DNA of 10,346 nt. Origin: an uncultured Oribacterium sp. (lineage in GTDB: Bacteria; Bacillota; Clostridia; Lachnospirales; Lachnospiraceae). The notes under the pieces are model-generated. The model made no database searches, was not told the DNA's origin, and saw only the letters and a list, made by a program, of their open reading frames with translations. This document shows, piece after piece, positions 7,047-10,346 of the stretch. The translations under genes and the position numbers were made by a program. The stretch covers positions 1 through 10,346 of the forward strand of contig CAAGRO010000231.1 in NCBI GenBank assembly GCA_900772695.1, given 5' to 3'. The number at the start of each line of letters is the position of its first letter. Within the stretch, counting starts at the first letter, position 1.

Positions 7047-7141
7047 ACGCGGATCATCCCCTCAAAACTTAAGCTAGCACACGCCCCTGTAGTATGGTAG
7101 AATACTTCAGATAGAAGCCTGCGGGGGATCGTGATCCGCGT
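7047..7141. repeat. 10-bp inverted repeat flanking the pyrH promoter
   Basis: ACGCGGATCA (7047-7056) is the exact reverse complement of TGATCCGCGT (7132-7141). The centre of symmetry (about 7094) falls on the predicted promoter. A 6-bp GAGGGG/CCCCTC stem (7037-7042 with 7058-7063) encloses the left arm, and the right arm can also fold locally with GGGGATC just before it (7124-7130). It could be a paired operator or alternative RNA folding; nothing in the sequence decides between these. Confidence 0.5.
7075..7103 (+). promoter_or_regulatory. Likely extended -10 promoter for pyrH-frr-uppS-cdsA
   Basis: TAGAAT (7098-7103) matches the -10 consensus at 5 of 6 positions and is preceded by TGG (7095-7097), the extended -10 TGn motif. 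The -35 position 17 bases upstream (7075-7080, TAGCAC) is poor, as is common with extended -10 promoters. The start would be near 7110, leaving a leader of about 70 bases before pyrH. A weaker alternative is TTGTTA (6955-6960) with TAGATT (6979-6984). Confidence 0.55.
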
Positions 7142-7181
7142 CGTTTCCGTAAGCCCGCGCGCACTATGAAAAGGAGATACT

Positions 7182-7892
7182 ATGGCAGAGAAAAATAGAA
7201 GAGTCATGCTGAAGCTGTCCGGTGAAGCACTGGCAGGTGAGAAGCATTTCGGCTTTGATGATGATACGATCCGTGCCGTCGCACAGGAAGTGAAGACCGC
7301 GGTCGACGCCGGCGTACAGCTGGCCATCGTGATCGGCGGCGGTAACTTCTGGCGTGGCCGCCAGTCTGTGGAGGTCGATCGTTATAAGGCAGATCAGGTC
7401 GGCATCCTCGCGACCGTGATGAACTGCATCTATGTTTCCGAGATTTTTCGGACACAGGGCATGAAGACGAAGGTGATGTCTTCGATCCAGATCGGCGACA
7501 TGGCCGAGCTGTTTAATAAGGATAAGGCGATCAAGGCGATGGAGAAGGGCACGGTTATCTTCTGTGCCGGTGGCACCGGCCACCCGTACTTCTCGACCGA
7601 CACCGGCGTCGTACTCCGTGCTGTCGAGCTGAACTGCGAGGAGATCCTCCTTGCGAAGGCCATCGACGGTGTCTACGATTCCGACCCGAAGACGAATCCG
7701 AACGCGAAGAAGTTTGACACCATACGTATCCAGGATGTCGTCGACCAGCGCCTCGGCGTCATCGACCTGTCCGCATCCGTTATGTGCATGGAGAACCACA
7801 TGCCGCTCGCGATCTTCTCCCTGAACGAGAAGAACGGCATCTCGAACGCACTGAAGGGAAAGATCACCGGCACCCGCGTGACCGCGGACTGA
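7182..7892 (+). CDS. pyrH: UMP kinase (uridylate kinase)
   Basis: PyrH phosphorylates UMP to UDP with ATP, the step feeding UTP and CTP synthesis, as a cytoplasmic hexamer. The 236-residue length is normal for the amino-acid-kinase-fold bacterial enzyme. Visible motifs in order are MLKLSGEAL (phosphate-binding start), IGGGNFWRGR, ADQVGILATVMN (equivalent of the usual DHMGMLATVMN), CAGGTGHPYFSTDT, and AKAIDGVYDSDPKTNPNAKKF, which is the nucleotide-binding region. The C-terminus GKITGTRVTAD is complete. AAGGAG (7171-7176) lies 5 bases before the ATG. The gene appears to head the operon with frr, uppS and cdsA. The frequent partners rpsB and tsf are not upstream here, so it relies on the local promoter (7075-7103). 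Confidence 0.97.
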   Translation: MAEKNRRVMLKLSGEALAGEKHFGFDDDTIRAVAQEVKTAVDAGVQLAIVIGGGNFWRGRQSVEVDRYKADQVGILATVMNCIYVSEIFRTQGMKTKVMSSIQIGDMAELFNKDKAIKAMEKGTVIFCAGGTGHPYFSTDTGVVLRAVELNCEEILLAKAIDGVYDSDPKTNPNAKKFDTIRIQDVVDQRLGVIDLSASVMCMENHMPLAIFSLNEKNGISNALKGKITGTRVTAD

Positions 7893-7920
7893 TGATCCCA
7901 TCACGTCCGACGAGGACTCC

Positions 7921-8037
7921 GTGCGACACATGCACAGCGCAGTGCTTCCGATTACGCAGCGCGAAGAGACGTACCTCGAGGACAAAAACATTGGCCCAGA
8001 GGCCGAACTGAACATATCAACCACCCGCAAAGGGTAA
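7921..8037 (+). CDS. Possible small ORF between pyrH and frr, unknown
   Basis: A GTG at 7921 opens a 38-residue frame ending at TAA 8035-8037 (starts VRHMHSAVLPITQREE, ends STTRKG). The frame stays open from 7882. Its codons look like those of the neighbouring genes, and GAGG at 7912-7915 is a possible ribosome binding site 5 bases ahead. I recognise no family. It could be a genuine small protein, the relic of a gene, or chance, since GC-rich spacers often stay open. A second frame, 39 residues from ATG 7892 and overlapping the pyrH stop, is also open but has no binding site. Confidence 0.2.
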   Translation: MRHMHSAVLPITQREETYLEDKNIGPEAELNISTTRKG

Positions 8038-8055
8038 ACATAGGAGGACCAGATC

Positions 8056-8610
8056 ATGGATGATCAATTTACCATTTACATCGAAAAGATGCACAAGACC
8101 CACGACAATCTGATGGACGAGCTTGCGACCATCCGCGCAGGCCGTGCAAACCCGCACGTACTCGACCGTATCACGGTGGACTACTACGGCACACCGACCC
8201 CGATCCAGCAGGTGGGCAATGTTTCTGTCCCGGAGGCACGTCTCATCCAGATTCAGCCATGGGATAAGAGCATGCTGAAGGAGATCGAGAAGGCCATCAA
8301 TATGTCCGAGCTCGGTATCAACCCTGTAAACGATGGTACCGTCATCCGTCTCGTATTCCCGGAGCTCACCGAGGAGAGACGTAAGGAGCTGACGAAGGAT
8401 GTAAAGAAGAAGGGTGAGGCAGCGAAGATCGCCATCCGTAACATCCGTCGTGATGCCATGGATCTCGCTAAGAAGCTCGAGAAGTCTTCCGAGATGACCG
8501 AGGATGATCTCACGAGAGCGACCAAGGACATCCAGGAGCTCACCGATCACATGTGTGAGAAGATCGATTCCTCTGTCGAGACGAAGAACAAGGAGCTCAT
8601 GACCGTTTAA
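8056..8610 (+). CDS. frr: Ribosome recycling factor
   Basis: RRF works with EF-G to split post-termination ribosomes so subunits can be reused. At 184 residues it has the normal length (the E. coli protein has 185). The signature IRAGRANP is at 26-33, then PIQQVGNVSVPEARLIQIQPWD for the small domain, NDGTVIRLVFPELTEERR, and NIRRDAMD at 129-136. Arg132 matches the conserved Arg132 of E. coli RRF. The long helices of the three-helix bundle are evident at both ends. AGGAGG (8042-8047) lies 8 bases before the ATG, a near-perfect binding site suiting a highly expressed translation factor. The gene follows pyrH as in most bacteria, though the 163-base gap is wide. Confidence 0.98.
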   Translation: MDDQFTIYIEKMHKTHDNLMDELATIRAGRANPHVLDRITVDYYGTPTPIQQVGNVSVPEARLIQIQPWDKSMLKEIEKAINMSELGINPVNDGTVIRLVFPELTEERRKELTKDVKKKGEAAKIAIRNIRRDAMDLAKKLEKSSEMTEDDLTRATKDIQELTDHMCEKIDSSVETKNKELMTV

Positions 8611-8694
8611 TCGGCGGCTTCGAAACGAGCACAGCGATCTGGCGGCGAACCGCTCCGTGAGCGCGTCCGCGTGCCTGCATCACCGCTGGCTTAT

Positions 8695-8699
8695 AGGAG
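8695..8699 (+). promoter_or_regulatory. Ribosome binding site that supports a GTG start for uppS
   Basis: AGGAG ends 6 bases before GTG 8706. No ATG precedes the conserved HIAIILDGNGRWA block in this frame at a suitable distance, so GTG is the likely start codon. Confidence 0.75.
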
Positions 8700-8705
8700 A
8701 TTTCA

Positions 8706-9443
8706 GTGGATATCATCAATTCTGAGGGCCGGAACATCCCGGCCCATATCGCCATCATACTGGACGGCAACGGACGCTGGGCAGAGCATAAGGGCCTCCC
8801 GCGGGCCATGGGCCACAAGCAGGGCTGTGAAACGCTGGAGAAGACCGTCGCCGACTGTGCGCGTCTCGGCGTGCAGTACCTGACCGTCTACGGCTTCTCG
8901 ACCGAGAACTGGAAGCGCTCCGAGGAGGAGGTCGGCGCTCTGATGAAGCTGTTCCGCTTCTACATGGTGAAGCTCATCAAGGTCGCGAACGAGCACAACG
9001 TCCGCGCCCGCATGATCGGTGAGCGCAGCCGCTTCGCACCGGACATCCAGGAGGGTATCCGGCGTCTCGAGGAGGAGACGAAGCAGAACACCGGTATGAC
9101 CTTCGTCTTCGCCGTGAACTACGGATCCCGGGACGAGATCGTCCGCGCAGTCCGCAAGTACACCATCGAGGCGATCCGTGCAGGAAAGAGTGAAGAGGAG
9201 ATCGAGGCGCTGACCGAGCAGGCCTTCGCCGGCTACCTCGACGCCGCCGGCATGCCGGACCCGGATCTCGTCATCCGCACCTCCGGTGAGTTCCGCATAT
9301 CGAACTACCTGCTCTGGCAGAGTGCGTACGCGGAGTACTATATCACGCCGGTGCTCTGGCCGGATTTCACGAAGGAAGAGCTTCTGAAGGCCATCGATAA
9401 TTTCAACAGCCGCGAGCGACGCTTCGGCGGTCGGAAAAAGTGA
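8706..9443 (+). CDS. uppS: Undecaprenyl diphosphate synthase (cis-prenyltransferase)
   Basis: UppS adds eight isopentenyl units in cis to farnesyl diphosphate, making the C55 lipid carrier needed for peptidoglycan and other wall polymers; it acts at the inner face of the membrane. The 245-residue length is typical. HIAIILDGNGRWA contains the catalytic Asp20 (Asp26 in E. coli). It is followed by GHKQGCETL, LTVYGFSTENWKRS, and RTSGEFRISNYLLWQSAYAEYYITPVLWPDF (from Arg191), which binds the incoming isopentenyl diphosphate. The C-terminus ends RRFGGRKK, as usual. It starts with GTG after AGGAG (8695-8699). Immediately after the stop lies a near copy of its own 3' coding end (see the repeat at 9380-9510). 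Confidence 0.97.
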   Translation: MDIINSEGRNIPAHIAIILDGNGRWAEHKGLPRAMGHKQGCETLEKTVADCARLGVQYLTVYGFSTENWKRSEEEVGALMKLFRFYMVKLIKVANEHNVRARMIGERSRFAPDIQEGIRRLEEETKQNTGMTFVFAVNYGSRDEIVRAVRKYTIEAIRAGKSEEEIEALTEQAFAGYLDAAGMPDPDLVIRTSGEFRISNYLLWQSAYAEYYITPVLWPDFTKEELLKAIDNFNSRERRFGGRKK

Positions 9444-9510
9444 TGTGCTTCTGAGGCCATCGATGATTTCGACAGCCCTAATAAACATGCGCTTCCGAGA
9501 CCATCGCTAA
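9380..9510 (+). repeat. Duplicated 3' end of uppS, degenerate tandem copies
   Basis: Bases 9380-9411, inside uppS (encoding LLKAIDNFNSR), recur at 9447-9477 just after the stop. There is one missing A and two A-to-G changes, so 29 of 32 positions match, and the period is 67 bases. If the missing A is restored the second copy reads LLKAIDDFDSP. A third, weaker partial copy lies at 9491-9510 (16 of 20 positions match the second copy). The copies are out of frame and interrupted by stops, so they look like a relic of local duplication, not a gene. Confidence 0.75.
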
Positions 9511-9635
9511 AGCAGCATACGGAAGTGATGCTTCGATCGCAGAAAATAATAAATATCCGAGCGGAACAGGCTTCCTTTTTGCGTTGTATCAACAGTGTTT
9601 AAGGGTGGCCTGTCCTTTGTATTTTGAGGTACACT

Positions 9636-10346
9636 ATGGCAGAAACTGAGAACTTAAAGAAAGATCAAAATGAAAAGAAGATGAAGTCCTTCGTCACGCG
9701 GCTTCTGAGCGGCATCGTGCTCGTCCTGATCGCGATCCTCACCGTCCCGCGCGGCGGGCTTCCGCTGTTTGTCCTGACCTTTCTGATCTCCATGATCGGA
9801 CTCTTCGAGCTCTACCGCGTCTTCGGCATCGAGCACACGTCCCTCGGACTGGTCGGCTATCTCACGACCATCGGCTACTACATCATCGTCTGGTTCCACG
9901 TCGAGGAGTACTATCCGCTGATGATCGTCCTGAGCCTCATGGCGCTGATGGCCTTTTACGTCATCACCTACCCGGCTTACAAGATCTCCCAGGTCGCGAA
10001 GGCATTCATGGGCTTCTGTTACGCCGGCATCATGATGAGCTACATCTACCAGACCCGGACGCTTCCGGACGGCAAGTACCTCGTCTGGCTGATCTTCCTC
10101 GCGAGCTGGGGCTCCGACACCTGCGCGTACTGCGCCGGCATGCTCTTCGGGCGTCATAAGATGACCCCGATCCTGAGCCCGAAAAAGACCGTGGAGGGAG
10201 CCGTCGGCGGTGTCCTCGGTGCGGCCCTGCTCGGCTGTCTCTATGCGACCGTCTTCCGGCGCGGCTTCGCCATCATCTCCAATCCGGGCATCGCCTGTGG
10301 GATCTCCTGTGGGGTCGGCGCGCTGATCTCGATGGTCGGCGACCTC
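9636..10346 (+). CDS. cdsA: Phosphatidate cytidylyltransferase (CDP-diacylglycerol synthase), 3' end outside window
   Basis: CdsA makes CDP-diacylglycerol from phosphatidate and CTP in the membrane, the branch point to all phospholipids. The frame is open from ATG 9636 to the window end (237 codons, no stop). GAGG (9626-9629) lies 6 bases ahead of the ATG. A charged N-terminus (MAETENLKKDQNEKKMK) is followed by about seven hydrophobic segments. SWGSDTCAY (157-165) and SPKKTVEGAVGG (from about 181) are the characteristic CdsA blocks; the final window residues SMVGDL begin the conserved GDLxxSxxKR signature, cut off here. It follows uppS as in many Firmicutes, where dxr and rseP often come next. 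The 192-base spacer is unusually long, and I see no convincing separate promoter or terminator in it. Confidence 0.95.
   Translation, partial: MAETENLKKDQNEKKMKSFVTRLLSGIVLVLIAILTVPRGGLPLFVLTFLISMIGLFELYRVFGIEHTSLGLVGYLTTIGYYIIVWFHVEEYYPLMIVLSLMALMAFYVITYPAYKISQVAKAFMGFCYAGIMMSYIYQTRTLPDGKYLVWLIFLASWGSDTCAYCAGMLFGRHKMTPILSPKKTVEGAVGGVLGAALLGCLYATVFRRGFAIISNPGIACGISCGVGALISMVGDL

Noticed and set aside
9561..9580. Possible terminator in the uppS-cdsA spacer (GGAA...TTCC followed by five T)
   Set aside because: The stem is only about 4 bp, too weak to call, and cdsA normally belongs to the same operon.
9528..9602. 24-residue frame from ATG 9528
   Set aside because: It has no good ribosome binding site, sits in the decayed repeat region and shows no recognisable motif.
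9654..10157. Minus-strand open frame opposite cdsA
   Set aside because: It is very rich in Asp, Glu and Arg, as expected for the complement of a membrane protein gene. The + strand frame is clearly CdsA.

Overview
The window looks like a stretch of chromosome from a fairly GC-rich member of the Clostridia, most likely Lachnospiraceae. Three things point there. First, the order pyrH-frr-uppS-cdsA is retained. Second, the UMP kinase has the Lachnospiraceae-style ADQVGILATVMN stretch. Third, there is a long RsmH of the second (RsmH2) type beside a DUF1846 (UPF0371) protein. These assignments rest on recalled family motifs, not on a search. All genes read on the + strand. I see no tRNA, rRNA, CRISPR array, insertion sequence or phage gene.

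Layout. Bases 1-179 are a GC-rich, non-coding-looking upstream region with a possible promoter. Bases 180-3877 hold a two-gene unit with a 4-base ATGA overlap: a membrane sensor with an ABC-type substrate-binding domain fused to GGDEF and EAL domains (cyclic-di-GMP turnover), then an RsmH2-type 16S rRNA methyltransferase with about 95 extra N-terminal residues. A near-consensus promoter (3922-3950) starts a single-gene unit for the DUF1846 protein (4048-5532), closed by a strong intrinsic terminator (5538-5565). Bases 5589-6938 encode a very divergent protein that I align by eye to the C-terminal Kae1-like carbamoyltransferase domain of HypF. It has lost the metal-binding histidines and the last conserved C-terminal block.

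From about 7075 a housekeeping operon begins, with a likely extended -10 promoter: pyrH (UMP kinase), frr (ribosome recycling factor), uppS (undecaprenyl diphosphate synthase) and cdsA (CDP-diacylglycerol synthase, cut by the window end). It links pyrimidine nucleotide supply, translation recycling, the cell-wall lipid carrier and phospholipid precursor synthesis. Its spacers are wide (163, 95 and 192 bases). One holds a possible small ORF, and another holds a decayed copy of the 3' end of uppS.

The points most worth a second look are the apparently inactive, truncated HypF/Kae1-like protein, the overlap of a cyclic-di-GMP enzyme with an rRNA methyltransferase, the duplicated uppS tail and a 10-bp inverted repeat centred on the pyrH promoter. 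I did not find a clear new multi-gene system such as a defence island.
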